The notes: a model not told the origin generated them from the letters alone. A stretch of DNA of 64,000 bases from UBA6623 sp965217195 (GCA_965217195.1 CBDCHL010000001.1:1-64000), one strand, 5' to 3'. Shown: positions 16,445-25,222, counted from the first letter of the stretch. Made by a program: numbers and translations.

Positions 16445-18772
16445 TTGGGCACGGGGTTGCGCTTTTCGGCGGCAGTGGTTCGGTCGCGCTTGCGTTGGGC
16501 GGGTGTGCGCCGGTTGCTCCCTATCGCGGGGATCTTGATTGCGACTCCACTCGTCTCCCAACAGCGCCAGCTCGTCTCTCAGGAACCACCGCCGATTCCT
16601 ACCCGCGGTTCGGGCGATCTCGAAATCATTGCTGACAGTCAGGAGAGCGTGGGGGATCAGCGTTTCTTGCGGGGGCGAGTCGAGATTCGCTTTGACGACA
16701 CGGTGATTACGGCGGATGAGGTCGATTACAACGATGCGACCGATGAGATGGAGGCGCGCGGCGATGTGCGCTACCGCAACAGCCTGCGGCAAGAGGATCT
16801 GCACGCCGAGAAGTTCAACTACAACTCGCGGGCCGAGTTGGGGACGTTCTACGATGTTCATGGGACGGTCGGTTCGGCGAGTCAGGGCGGCGCTCGCTTG
16901 TTGACGACGGACAATCCTTTCTATATCGAGGGGAAAGTTGTCCACAAGACGGGAGATCACTATACGGTTCACGATGGCTTTGTGACCAACTGCGACGTTG
17001 ACCATCCCTGGTGGACGTTGCGGGCGCCTCGCACGAAGATCACGCCCGGGAAGTCGGCGACCATTTATCGGGGCGTGTTCCGGTTGCGCAAGGTGCCGGT
17101 TTTCTACTTTCCGATTTTCAAGAAGTCGCTCGAGCGCCTGCCGCGGCGCAGCGGATTTCTGACCCCGAACATTGGGAACAGCTCGCGCTTCGGACTCGTG
17201 TTCGGGCAGTCGTACTATTGGGCGATCAACCGCAGCTACGACGCCACGGTCGGCGCCACTTGGTATACCGACCGGGGTGTTGCCAGTCGGCTCGGGTTTC
17301 GCGCGCGGCCGACGAAGACCAGCCATTTCGACGCCTATTTCTTCGGCGTCAAGGATCGCGGCTTGAAGCTGAACGACGGCCGGCGGATCAAGCAAGGCGG
17401 GCGGAATTTCACGATGCGTGGTTCGGCGATGTTCCCCGGCGGTTTTCGGGGCGTGGCCGAGCTGAACTATCTCAGCTCGCTCGAGTTTCGGCAGGCTTTT
17501 ACGCAGAGCTTCAACGAGGCGGTGTTTTCGCAGGTTCGTTCGATTGGTTTTGTGACGAAGAACTTTTCGACCTTCAGCCTGAACGCGGCGTTCTTGCGGG
17601 ACGAGAACTTCCAGAGTGTGCGCCGCGGAGATACGGTGATTACCCGCAAGCTGCCGACGGTCGAGTTCAACAGCTACGACCATTCGTTACTGAAGGGGCC
17701 GGTACCGCTATGGTTTAGCTTTGACAGCGCTTTCGAGTTGGTCAGTCGGACCCAGCCGTTGTTTCAGACTCGGCGCTATGTACAGCGCGGTGACTTGTAT
17801 CCGCGGATGTTAACGAAGTTCGACTTCGGCGGTTTTCACATCACGCCGACTTTCGGGGCGCGATCGACCGCATACGGGCAGAGCCGCGCCGAGGACGGCA
17901 GTTTGACGGGCCGCAATCTTTACCGGAATACACGGGAGGTTTCGGTGGATATTGCTCCGCCGTCGCTGGAACGGATTTTTGATGCTCCGAGCTGGCTGGG
18001 TGAAAAGGTAAAGCATGTGATCGAGCCGCGGCTTCGCTATCGATTCGTCGACGGCGTGCAGGATTTCGACCGCGTGATCCGCTTCGATACACGTGATTTG
18101 ATCCACAACACGAACGAAGCCGAGGTGGCGCTGACGAACCGGCTCTACGCGAAGGATCGCATCGGGCGGGTGCGGGAGGTGTTCAGCGTCGACATTCGGC
18201 AACGGCGGTTCTTCGATCCTGAATTCGGTGACGCGCTGTTCCCGGGCCGCAGGAACGTGCTCGACTCGAGCCTCGGGCTGACGCCGTTTGCCTTTGCCGA
18301 TCAGGCTCGCAACTATTCGCCCATCGCAACGACCGTCCGGATCAGCCCCACGTGGCGGCACGCGCTGGAATGGCGCTATGACTACGACCCTCTGCGGGGC
18401 AAAGTGGTCAACAGCAGCGTGAGCGGGAGTTTTCGGTTCGATCGATGGAATGCGACGCTCGGTCACCACGCCGTTAGAACGCCGGATGTTCTGACGCCGC
18501 CGAGCAACCAATTGTTCACGGTTTTGCGGCTGGGCGATTTCAACCGGCGCGGTTGGAATCTCGCGCTCAACAACATCTACGACTATCGCCAGACGATCTT
18601 CCTCTACACGGCAATTCAGGGGACGTACAATACCGACTGCTGCGGCTTCAGTGCCGAGTGGCGACGGTTTGCGATTGGGACGACACGCAACGACAATCAG
18701 ATTCGGTTCTCTTTCTCGATTGCCAATGTGGGGTCGTTCGGGACGCTCAGGCCGCGCGAGCGCATCTTCTAG
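16445..18772 (+). CDS. lptD: LPS-assembly protein LptD (OstA/organic solvent tolerance type)
   Basis: About 775 residues. After a hydrophobic leader (RRLLPIAGILIATPLVS) there is an OstA-like periplasmic domain (LEIIADSQESVGDQRFLRGRVEI, with TADEVDYN) that takes LPS from the LptA bridge. The rest is a long beta-barrel rich in alternating aromatic residues. The conserved C-terminal signature includes DCCGFSAEWRRF and QIRFSFSIANVGSFGTL. Adjacent cysteines in CCGF and CDVD could form the inter-domain disulfides needed for LptD maturation. It inserts LPS in the outer leaflet of the outer membrane, showing a diderm cell. The start is TTG 16445 or GTG 16475; neither has a strong Shine-Dalgarno. The next gene follows after 3 bases. 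Confidence 0.88.
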   Translation: MGTGLRFSAAVVRSRLRWAGVRRLLPIAGILIATPLVSQQRQLVSQEPPPIPTRGSGDLEIIADSQESVGDQRFLRGRVEIRFDDTVITADEVDYNDATDEMEARGDVRYRNSLRQEDLHAEKFNYNSRAELGTFYDVHGTVGSASQGGARLLTTDNPFYIEGKVVHKTGDHYTVHDGFVTNCDVDHPWWTLRAPRTKITPGKSATIYRGVFRLRKVPVFYFPIFKKSLERLPRRSGFLTPNIGNSSRFGLVFGQSYYWAINRSYDATVGATWYTDRGVASRLGFRARPTKTSHFDAYFFGVKDRGLKLNDGRRIKQGGRNFTMRGSAMFPGGFRGVAELNYLSSLEFRQAFTQSFNEAVFSQVRSIGFVTKNFSTFSLNAAFLRDENFQSVRRGDTVITRKLPTVEFNSYDHSLLKGPVPLWFSFDSAFELVSRTQPLFQTRRYVQRGDLYPRMLTKFDFGGFHITPTFGARSTAYGQSRAEDGSLTGRNLYRNTREVSVDIAPPSLERIFDAPSWLGEKVKHVIEPRLRYRFVDGVQDFDRVIRFDTRDLIHNTNEAEVALTNRLYAKDRIGRVREVFSVDIRQRRFFDPEFGDALFPGRRNVLDSSLGLTPFAFADQARNYSPIATTVRISPTWRHALEWRYDYDPLRGKVVNSSVSGSFRFDRWNATLGHHAVRTPDVLTPPSNQLFTVLRLGDFNRRGWNLALNNIYDYRQTIFLYTAIQGTYNTDCCGFSAEWRRFAIGTTRNDNQIRFSFSIANVGSFGTLRPRERIF

Positions 18773-18775
18773 GCA

Positions 18776-19324
18776 ATGGCATTCCCCAAGCGCTACGCCG
18801 AGATCGCGGCCCGTACGCGGGTGACCGCGGGGATGGCGGTTGCCATTTTGTTCGTTTGGTTGTCGCGTCCCGACTGGGTTTCGCTGGGGCTCGGCGTGCC
18901 TTGGGCGGTGCTGGGAATGGCGCTGCGAGGTTGGGCTGCGGGACATCTCGAGAAGAACCAGCGGTTAACCACCTCCGGGCCGTTCGCGCGTGTTCGTAAC
19001 CCACTGTATTTGGGGAGTTTACTTGCCGGGTTGGGATTTGCGATTGCCGCGAACAACGGGCTGGTGCTGATTCTGATTGGCGTGTTCTTCTTGTTTTTCT
19101 ACCTCCCGGTGGTCGAAGAGGAAGAGCGCCACCTGCGGGACTTGTTTCCCGACTACCATCAATACCGGGAGCGGGTGCCGAAGCTGATCCCGCGGCCGCG
19201 GGCGGCGTACCGTGGGGGTCCCGGTTTCCAGTGGGAGCGCTATGCTCGCAACCGCGAGTCCCAGGCCGTGGGCGCATTCTGTGTTGTCTTGTTGGTTTTG
19301 GTTGCTAAAGCCGCTTGGTTCTAG
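18776..19324 (+). CDS. Isoprenylcysteine carboxyl methyltransferase (ICMT)-family membrane protein
   Basis: A 182-residue integral membrane protein with four to five spans. The family core is TSGPFARVRNPLYLGSLLAG and, after two further spans, the cofactor-site segment EEEERHLRDLFPDYHQYRERV. Bacterial members methylate isoprenoid-linked or lipid substrates with S-adenosylmethionine; the substrate here is unknown. The ATG lies 3 bases after the lptD stop, so it is likely cotranscribed. A last hydrophobic helix (VGAFCVVLLVLVAKAAWF) ends the protein. Confidence 0.75.
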   Translation: MAFPKRYAEIAARTRVTAGMAVAILFVWLSRPDWVSLGLGVPWAVLGMALRGWAAGHLEKNQRLTTSGPFARVRNPLYLGSLLAGLGFAIAANNGLVLILIGVFFLFFYLPVVEEEERHLRDLFPDYHQYRERVPKLIPRPRAAYRGGPGFQWERYARNRESQAVGAFCVVLLVLVAKAAWF

Positions 19325-19381
19325 CTCCCAAGACGCCACCTAGCAGCCCGTGGTGTAGGTCCCACGCGAAAAAGGGATACA

Positions 19382-19600
19382 GTCCGTTTCTAGAATCGGC
19401 GGATTCATAATATCGCCATGAAAATGGGGGCGGCGGCGGCACCCCTACCGCCCCTCCAGGGCTCGCCCGGGTGGAAGGGCTACCCAGGGTCCCGCCTGTC
19501 GGCTCGACCCTGGGCCATATTCCTGCCGCCGCGTCGCGGCTCAAGGCGTTCGCGATCTCGGCCGATCTTAATGTAACACAAGATACTTTCGGAGGCTGTC
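19382..19600 (+). repeat. Dispersed repeat, copy 1 (about 219 bp)
   Basis: This segment aligns over its whole length with 54885-55098 in the same orientation. The best-conserved blocks are GTYYGTTTCTA at the start, TTCATAA..GCCATGA, CCAGGGT.CCGCC, CCTGGGC.ATATTCCTGCCG, CGCGGCTCAAGG and CAAGATAC near the end. It lies between the ICMT gene and the small ORF at 20099. Its sequence can be translated, but no conserved gene is evident, so it is treated as a repeat. Confidence 0.8.
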
Positions 19601-20098
19601 AGCGCCTTCAGCTCAACTCCTTTCGTGCTCAATGAATGTGTCGGATCGCTCGGGTCGAGTCGGATCTAATCGAGATGCGGGCGCGGCTAGACCTCGATTT
19701 CGCGGAGGATGTCGATCGAGTTGGCGATAGTCATCACCAGCCGTCCCACAACATGTTTGGCGATTTTTGTTCAGAAAAAGGTTTACAACCGATGACATAG
19801 GATGTTCTTATCATTTTTCTTCTAAGGGTTTCTACCTATCACCGTGGTAGAGGCCCGACGAGGAGGAGGCAGTATCGGGCGTATCTTTGGTGAGATCAAT
19901 GTTTTAACGTAAATACCCAGGACGTGTTCCGGGCGAGCTAGGCGCTCGTGGCACCGGGGCGCGACGTGGGTTTAACGTCAAAAGACATATGAAGATCAGG
20001 CTATTCCCGCTACGGTAAGGCCGACTGTGCCCACGAAAGATTCCGAAGTCAAACCGAATCTGCTCAAGACAGACAAGGTTAATTAGGAGGAGTTGAAG
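19601..20098. other. AT-richer intergenic region
   Basis: Nearly 500 bases of lower GC content than its surroundings, with no supportable gene. A GAGGAGGAGG stretch at about 19861 looks like a ribosome-binding site but is not followed by a usable start. The region could hold an RNA gene; none is recognised. Confidence 0.35.
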
Positions 20099-20230
20099 AT
20101 GTTGCATTTCGAGACGGAACCGAAACTCGACCTCAAGATAGTGTCCCTTGCAAGTTCGATCCATGCGGAGTGTCGCGGACCTGAGCCAAAGTCTTGGCCG
20201 TTTCCTGATGATTGGGGCGGGTTCTGCTAA
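20099..20230 (+). CDS. Small 43-residue ORF with a strong ribosome-binding site
   Basis: The ATG at 20099 is preceded by TTAGGAGGAG, a near-perfect Shine-Dalgarno. The product begins MLHFETEPKLDLKIVSLA and ends PKSWPFPDDWGGFC. It has an acidic/hydrophobic N-terminal half, then two cysteines, three prolines and two tryptophans in the last 18 residues. This leader-plus-core look is seen in ribosomally made modified peptides, but there is no modification enzyme next to it. I do not recognise the family. It lies just before two membrane-protein genes on the same strand. Confidence 0.45.
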   Translation: MLHFETEPKLDLKIVSLASSIHAECRGPEPKSWPFPDDWGGFC

Positions 20231-20281
20231 GAAAAACGACGAAAAGTACTAGAACTATTTCACTGAGTATGATATCCTAGG

Positions 20282-20304
20282 CTGTGGTTAGGGGATAACC
20301 ACAG
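20282..20304 (+). promoter_or_regulatory. Hairpin with a Shine-Dalgarno in its loop before the 7-span membrane gene
   Basis: Perfect 8-bp arms CTGTGGTT (20282-20289) and AACCACAG (20297-20304) enclose the loop AGGGGAT, which holds the only purine-rich ribosome-binding site before ATG 20308. It may tune translation, or be a protein-binding operator. Confidence 0.5.
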
Positions 20305-20307
20305 TTT

Positions 20308-21102
20308 ATGGGTGTTGCTACCTTATACGAGGGGTTGTGGGCGACGACCCTGGCGTTGCAGGGCGTCTGGGCGGCGCGCATCTGGAAGTCGTCCCTAACG
20401 CGCCGCTATCCGATTCTCTTCCTCTATCTTTGCACTCTGACTGTGCTGGGTGTCATTGGGTACACCCTACTCGCCGCGGAGGTGCGTGTTTTCGACCGGG
20501 CTGCGTATACGCTGTTCTGGATGTACACGCGACCGCTGGATTGGGCTTTGCTGTTCTTGCTGATCTTTGAGGTGTATCGCTACATCTTGGAGGACTATCA
20601 GGGCCTTTGCAAGCTCGGCAAGTGGGTCTTGTACGCAGCGCTCATGGGCGTAGTCGTGTTGATCGGCGCGCTGGCATTGATTGACCCGTTCCAGGGTGCG
20701 GTGCTCAACCGGTGGCACCGGTTTTGGCTGATCCTCGAGCGCGACATCTATCTAGCAGTCGCGGTGATTGTGTTCATGCTGCTGATGTTCAAGCGGATGT
20801 TTCGGCTCAGCACGCCCAGGAATGTTCATTTGATTTTCGCGAGTTTCGGACTATACTTTGCCGGACAGGCGGCGTTCTCGGTGCTGCGGATGTACATGGG
20901 ACCTTGGTTTAACGGGGTCAGCAACGTTGGGAGCCTCCTTTTGTATGCATTTTGCCTAGGGCTGGGGGCTGCCCTATTCTCTCGTGCCGGAGAGGAAAAG
21001 CCCGTTCGGCGTAGGCCGCTGGAGGAATACACAGCGACCGCGCAAGCTGCCTCGAAGCAGCTGGATACGCTCAACCGACGTTTGGTTGAAGCTTTGAACT
21101 AG
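20308..21102 (+). CDS. Seven-span integral membrane protein of unknown function
   Basis: A 264-residue protein with seven strongly hydrophobic segments, at about residues 8-22, 33-54, 66-88, 107-127, 146-164, 173-193 and 202-222. The cytoplasmic C-terminal tail is charged (EEKPVRRRPLEEYTATAQ). No catalytic motif is visible. I recall similar anonymous proteins in Acidobacteriota but cannot name a family. The downstream gene begins 15 bases after its stop, so the two probably form an operon. A hairpin with the ribosome-binding site in the loop precedes the start. Confidence 0.65.
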   Translation: MGVATLYEGLWATTLALQGVWAARIWKSSLTRRYPILFLYLCTLTVLGVIGYTLLAAEVRVFDRAAYTLFWMYTRPLDWALLFLLIFEVYRYILEDYQGLCKLGKWVLYAALMGVVVLIGALALIDPFQGAVLNRWHRFWLILERDIYLAVAVIVFMLLMFKRMFRLSTPRNVHLIFASFGLYFAGQAAFSVLRMYMGPWFNGVSNVGSLLLYAFCLGLGAALFSRAGEEKPVRRRPLEEYTATAQAASKQLDTLNRRLVEALN

Positions 21103-21117
21103 AAGGCCGCCGGACCG

Positions 21118-21669
21118 ATGACGATCGTAGTTGTACTCTTGAGCCTGACCTTGATGATCGGGCTTGCCGTTGCTTGGGAACTGCTGCGCGTGCGCCGCGC
21201 GGCTGAAAGCGATCTCGACCCGGATCAATTGCAGGCCACATTGTCGAGGCTGCACGTCTACGATCCAATGCGGCGGCTGCTGAGCGACGATGACTTTCGC
21301 TTCGCTCACAGCCGGCGGGACGTATCCTCACGAGCGAAAAGGCGATTTAGGCGCCAACGTCGGAAGGTAACGGCCGCTTATCTCAGAGACATTCGCGGCG
21401 ATTTCAATCGGATCTGGACGGTGTGCCGATTATTGACGCCGCTGAATCCGGACCCCAGTTTTTTGACCGCTTTGTTGTGGCAGTGGGTGGTATTCCACAG
21501 CTACTACCTGGTTGCGCAGGGCTGCTGTCACGTCGGTTGCCTTTGTTGGATGCCGCTGGACTTCAGCGGCCTGACGCGTAATTTGAAGCAATTGGGGACG
21601 ATGGCGTCGGATACCTTGCAGTTGACCGATGCAATGCTCACGGAGCCGGCCTCGGGCAAGAGCGTTTAG
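21118..21669 (+). CDS. Membrane-anchored hypothetical protein
   Basis: A 183-residue protein with a single N-terminal transmembrane helix (IVVVLLSLTLMIGLAVAWEL) followed by a very basic region (RAKRRFRRQRRKVTAAYL), so the bulk is probably cytoplasmic. A later hydrophobic stretch holds CCHVGCLCW, four cysteines in nine residues, which might bind metal. No family recognised. It lies 15 bases after the seven-span membrane protein. Confidence 0.6.
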   Translation: MTIVVVLLSLTLMIGLAVAWELLRVRRAAESDLDPDQLQATLSRLHVYDPMRRLLSDDDFRFAHSRRDVSSRAKRRFRRQRRKVTAAYLRDIRGDFNRIWTVCRLLTPLNPDPSFLTALLWQWVVFHSYYLVAQGCCHVGCLCWMPLDFSGLTRNLKQLGTMASDTLQLTDAMLTEPASGKSV

Positions 21670-21788
21670 CCCGTACTTAGTCGGCGGAACGATGGTCCGC
21701 GGAGACCGACCGCGGCGACCGGAACCTTCTAAACCCAGTGCGGGCGGGCGCTTTGCTTGCGACCCCACTCATCTGCACTTCCACGATT

Positions 21789-21883
21789 TGAAAAAATAGG
21801 GGACAGTCCGCTTCGCGCCACCGAAGCTGACTGATTAAATGGAACATATTCGGTCGACGCTCGGTACAGTCCCCATTTTTTCA
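21789..21883. repeat. REPIN-like inverted-repeat element A
   Basis: Arms of about 21 bp: TGAAAAAATAGGGGACAGTC at 21789 onward, and the near reverse complement ending CCCCATTTTTTCA at 21883, with about 53 bases between. The same arm sequence bounds two more elements at 22828 and 25540. No transposase lies next to it. Confidence 0.8.
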
Positions 21884-21919
21884 CAGCCCCTCAGCATCCG
21901 GGCGCCCTTGCGTCGGAAG

Positions 21920-22563
21920 GCTAGAACTCCGCGCTGTCCTCGGTGAACAGCTTGCCGATTAGATAGAGGCCCGCAACGTAGGCGTCATCGGCGGGCTTCG
22001 AGTAGCACACCGATCCGAAGCATTGTCGGCATGGACTACCAGTCGGCATGGACTACCTTGACACAGGTGCGCTCGGGTAGGGGGACGGAAGATCGAATCC
22101 GGACACCGTAGGGCGTGCTGTCTAGAATCGTCACCGGCCATTGATTGCGTCCCTCGACGGAGCGAGTCGCGCGCAGGGTGGCCGGTTCTTGGTGTGGTTG
22201 CCTCTCGAAGCGTCGTTTCTCGTGCTTGACCAGGACGATGCCGGCGCAGTAACCTTCCCCGACCGCCCTACAGTGGCGCACAACGCCCGCTTCATCCAGC
22301 CCTGGCGCAAGGATTCGGACCGATTGGCCCACTCTCAACTGCGGGTCTATCAGCACGCCGACGCCGTTTTCCGATTGATCTCGGATGCGAATGACTTGCC
22401 GGCATATGGTGGAGCGCTCCTCACCCTCACCACCCGCGACCCAAGTCAGGGTCGCTTCCGTGTCCATCGCGACCCGGGGGCCATCGCGGCGCTCGAGCTT
22501 GGATGGAACGGACGGTTCGGGAGCGTCGGAGCTAAAGAAGTCGCGGAGGAGGGCCTCGAGCAT
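21920..22563 (-). pseudogene. PilZ-domain protein gene, frame broken near its 3' end
   Basis: From ATG 22563 the ORF gives a protein with a PilZ domain (KLERRDGPRVAMDTEA, then DQSENGVGV as the DxSxxG motif that binds cyclic di-GMP) and a second PilZ-like half (RFERQPHQEPATLRA, DSTPYGVRI). It stops after VKVVHADW at 22036. Beyond the stop, another frame reads CFGSVCYSKPADDAYVAGLY and LIGKLFTEDSAEF to a stop at 21920-21922, a clear continuation of the same domain. A 16-bp sequence is tandemly repeated (period 17) exactly at the break. Removing one copy does not by itself restore the frame, so one more indel, or a sequencing error, must be involved. Confidence 0.65.
22025..22057. repeat. 16-bp tandem duplication (period 17) at the PilZ frame break
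   Basis: GTCGGCATGGACTACC occurs at 22025-22040 and again at 22042-22057, one base apart. It coincides with the premature stop of the PilZ gene. Confidence 0.9.
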
Positions 22564-22827
22564 CGCTGTCCTTATCGACCTCGACGGCCGGCGTCGGACT
22601 ATATTTCTTGAGAGCACTTGGGTCGAAGATAGATTGCCTCTAGGGGCGCCGAAGGACGAGGGCGTAAACGACAAACGTGAGATTCGAACAGCGCGGCCGT
22701 GGGGTGGTTCGCATGGCCTAAGCCGACTGCCTTGCTGATTCCTCGGTAACGAGATTTCCGCGTTGTCGGCGCCGCGCTCCGTCACCGGCCTGCGTGCCGA
22801 ACGGCCTCATTGGATACCGCTGACTCA

Positions 22828-23108
22828 GGGGCCGTGAAAAAATCGGGAGGCCCCGGAGCCCCGTCAATTTTGCGGCGGGCATACACAATTCACGACATAA
22901 GATGCGGAGCCCAAAGCGCAAGCGACGGGCCAGGGGCAGGCAACCGCAACGCGCCGCGGCACCCGCTCCCGAACCGTCGCGCACTCCGGCATAGTCTTCG
23001 GTTTACTCGAAACGGTTGCGCCCTTGGCCCGTCGCTTTCGCTCTGGGCTCTGCATCTGGGTTCTGAATTGTGTGCATGGACACGAGGGGGCGATTTTTTC
23101 ACAGCCCC
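22828..23108. repeat. REPIN-like element B with nested long inverted repeats
   Basis: The outer arms are GGGGCCGTGAAAAAATCG (22828-22845) and its near reverse complement (23091-23108), 17 of 18 matching. Inside lies a second pair of about 54-bp arms (22884-22937 and about 23020-23072), each containing GAGCCCA.AGCG.AAGCGAC, roughly 85% complementary. A transcript would fold into a very long hairpin. Together with flanking spacer this fills the gap between the PilZ gene and the tRNA cluster. Confidence 0.8.
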
Positions 23109-23273
23109 TAACGCGTGTGGCTCGGTTTAGGACGCGCGGGTCGTCACCCACCGATGAGTGGTTTGACGGTACCCGTGGGGATTTCTATACTGAAGTGGAT
23201 CGGCGGACGTGGGTCGGCCGGGTCGCGGATTGGGTTCCTGGTGGTGCTTGTAAAAGGGCGTTACGCCGGGGAA

Positions 23274-23302
23274 TTGAGTGCTTCCTTCGACTGAGCTATC
23301 AT
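23274..23302 (+). promoter_or_regulatory. Promoter of the tRNA-tuf transcription unit
   Basis: TTGAGT (23274-23279), a 17-base spacer and TATCAT (23297-23302). The predicted start is about 10 bases before the first tRNA. Confidence 0.55.
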
Positions 23303-23318
23303 ATATAGGTCTGTCTAC

Positions 23319-23394
23319 GCTGGCGTAGCTCAGCTGGTAGAGCATCTGATTTGTAATCAGAGGGTCGGGGGTTCGATTCCCTCCGCCAGCTCCA
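23319..23394 (+). tRNA. tRNA-Thr (anticodon TGT)
   Basis: A 76-base cloverleaf: acceptor GCTGGCG/CGCCAGC, anticodon arm TCTGA-TTTGTAA-TCAGA, GTTCGATTC T-arm and encoded CCA. First in a cluster of four tRNAs leading into tuf, the arrangement also known from E. coli tufB. Confidence 0.97.
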
Positions 23395-23473
23395 CGGCTC
23401 TGCGCTACGGTTTCCGAACGCTTTCCGGCGAATCGAATAGGAGTGGATCGCGGGTAGAGCGCGGCACGATTTC

Positions 23474-23548
23474 GCGGGAGTAACTCAATGGTAGAGTCAC
23501 AGCCTTCCAAGCTGTTGGTTGCGGGTTCGATTCCCGTCTCCCGCTCCA
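23474..23548 (+). tRNA. tRNA-Gly (anticodon TCC)
   Basis: A 75-base cloverleaf: acceptor GCGGGAG/CTCCCGC, anticodon loop CTTCCAA giving TCC, GGTTCGATTCC T-arm and encoded CCA. Confidence 0.96.
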
Positions 23549-23708
23549 AGCAGTTCGCGCGGTGAACCCGGTAAGCGGAAATCGATTGGGCCTGCTCGAC
23601 GGCGCGCCTTGAGCCCGAACCCGAATCCGAGAGTGAGCGCCTGAAGTTTGAGCTTGGAGTTGAGTCTCTGCGCTTGCGCAGCGGAGTTTGCGCCCTGCTG
23701 GAGTTTGA

Positions 23709-23784
<76 letters not shown>

Positions 23785-23834
23785 ACACTCGGGTCCGGGC
23801 GGCGGGCGAGAGCGATTGCGGCGACGGTTTCCGA

Positions 23835-23921
23835 GGACGGGTGGCCGAGCGGTCAAAGGCAGCAGACTGTAAATCTGCCGCGCAACGCGCTACGAAGGTT
23901 CGAATCCTTCCCCGTCCACCA
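23835..23921 (+). tRNA. tRNA-Tyr (anticodon GTA)
   Basis: An 87-base tRNA with the long variable arm of bacterial tRNA-Tyr; acceptor GGACGGG/CCCGTCC, anticodon arm GCAGA-CTGTAAA-TCTGC, encoded CCA. Lies about 90 bases before tuf1. Confidence 0.97.
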
Positions 23922-24010
23922 GCCGTCTTGTGAGATGGTCGGGGCGGTCGAGCCGGGTGGATAGACGACGGGACGAAGCGAATCAAACGTATTGGTAAGC
24001 GGAGAGAGAA

Positions 24011-25198
24011 ATGGCGAAGGAGAAATTTGATCGCAGCAAGCCGCACGTAAACGTGGGGACGATCGGGCATATCGATCACGGCAAGACGACGTTGACGGCG
24101 GCGATCACCAAGGTTCTGCAGAAGCACGATTCGTCGGTGTCGTTTCGTTCGTTTGATTCGATCGACAACGCGCCGGAAGAGAAGGCCCGCGGCATCACGA
24201 TCGCGGTGGCGCACGTGGAGTATCAGACCTCCAACCGCCACTACGCGCATGTGGATTGTCCCGGTCACGCCGACTACATCAAGAACATGATCACCGGCGC
24301 GGCGCAGATGGACGGCGCGATCTTGGTGGTGGCGGCGACCGATGGTCCGATGCCGCAGACGCGGGAGCATATCTTGCTGGCGCGGCAAGTGGGCGTGCCC
24401 TACATCGTGGTGTTCTTGAACAAGTGCGACGCGGTGGATGATCCGGAGTTGCTCGAGTTGGTGGAGCTCGAGGTGCGGGAATTGTTGTCGAAGTATGATT
24501 TTCCGGGCGACGACATTCCGGTGATTCAAGGCTCGGCGTTGCATGCGTTGGACGGCCAAGAGGGCGCCGAGACGGACATCGAAAAGTTGATGCAGGCGGT
24601 GGATGAGTACATCCCGACGCCGGAGCGGGAGAAGGACAAGCCGTTTTTGATGCCGATCGAGGATATATTCTCGATCTCGGGACGTGGCACGGTGGTGACG
24701 GGACGGGTGGAGCGCGGGACGGTGAAGGTCGGCGAGGAGATGGAGATTGTCGGGTTCCGGGAGACGCAGAAGCGCGTGATCACGGGCGTGGAGATGTTCA
24801 AGAAGCTGCTGGATCAAGGCGAGGCGGGCGACAACGTGGGGTTGTTGGTACGCGGTTTGGAGAAGGACGAAGTCGAGCGCGGTCAGGTTGTGTCGAAGCC
24901 GGCGTCGATCACGCCGCACACGAAGTTCAAGGGCGAAGTGTACGTATTGAAGAAGGACGAAGGCGGAAGGCACACGCCGTTTTTCAGCGGGTATCGGCCG
25001 CAGTTTTACCTTCGGACGACGGATGTGACGGGAGTGGCGACGTTGCCCGAGGGGACGGAGATGGTGATGCCGGGGGACAACGTGGCCATGGATGTGGAGT
25101 TGATCTCGCCGGTGGCGATGGAGAAGGGTTTGCGGTTCGCGATTCGCGAAGGCAGCCGCACGATCGGAGCCGGCACCGTCAGCGAGATTATCGAGTAG
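24011..25198 (+). CDS. tuf: Elongation factor Tu, copy 1
   Basis: A 395-residue GTPase that brings aminoacyl-tRNA to the ribosomal A site. G1 is GHIDHGKTTL (19-28), the switch region has RGITIAVAHVEY, G3 is DCPGHADY, G4 is NKCD and G5 is GSALHAL. All three domains are complete. The protein is identical to the copy at 44626, and the nucleotide sequences also appear identical from the GGAGAGAGAA ribosome-binding site to the stop codon, pointing to gene conversion. It follows the Thr-Gly-Thr-Tyr tRNA cluster, so it is probably cotranscribed with those tRNAs. Confidence 0.98.
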   Translation: MAKEKFDRSKPHVNVGTIGHIDHGKTTLTAAITKVLQKHDSSVSFRSFDSIDNAPEEKARGITIAVAHVEYQTSNRHYAHVDCPGHADYIKNMITGAAQMDGAILVVAATDGPMPQTREHILLARQVGVPYIVVFLNKCDAVDDPELLELVELEVRELLSKYDFPGDDIPVIQGSALHALDGQEGAETDIEKLMQAVDEYIPTPEREKDKPFLMPIEDIFSISGRGTVVTGRVERGTVKVGEEMEIVGFRETQKRVITGVEMFKKLLDQGEAGDNVGLLVRGLEKDEVERGQVVSKPASITPHTKFKGEVYVLKKDEGGRHTPFFSGYRPQFYLRTTDVTGVATLPEGTEMVMPGDNVAMDVELISPVAMEKGLRFAIREGSRTIGAGTVSEIIE

Positions 25199-25222
25199 CG
25201 CGGCACTTGCGAGGAATTAACG

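Noticed and set aside
16406..17683. 425-residue ORF antisense to lptD
   Set aside because: Composition is that of a GC-rich shadow frame; lptD on the other strand has clear family motifs.
21959..22141. 60-residue ORF within the PilZ gene region
   Set aside because: It is the out-of-frame reading of the broken PilZ gene; the true continuation is in another frame.
22810..23308. Several short ORFs between the PilZ gene and tRNA-Thr
   Set aside because: They are translations of the nested inverted repeats of element B and show no independent conservation.
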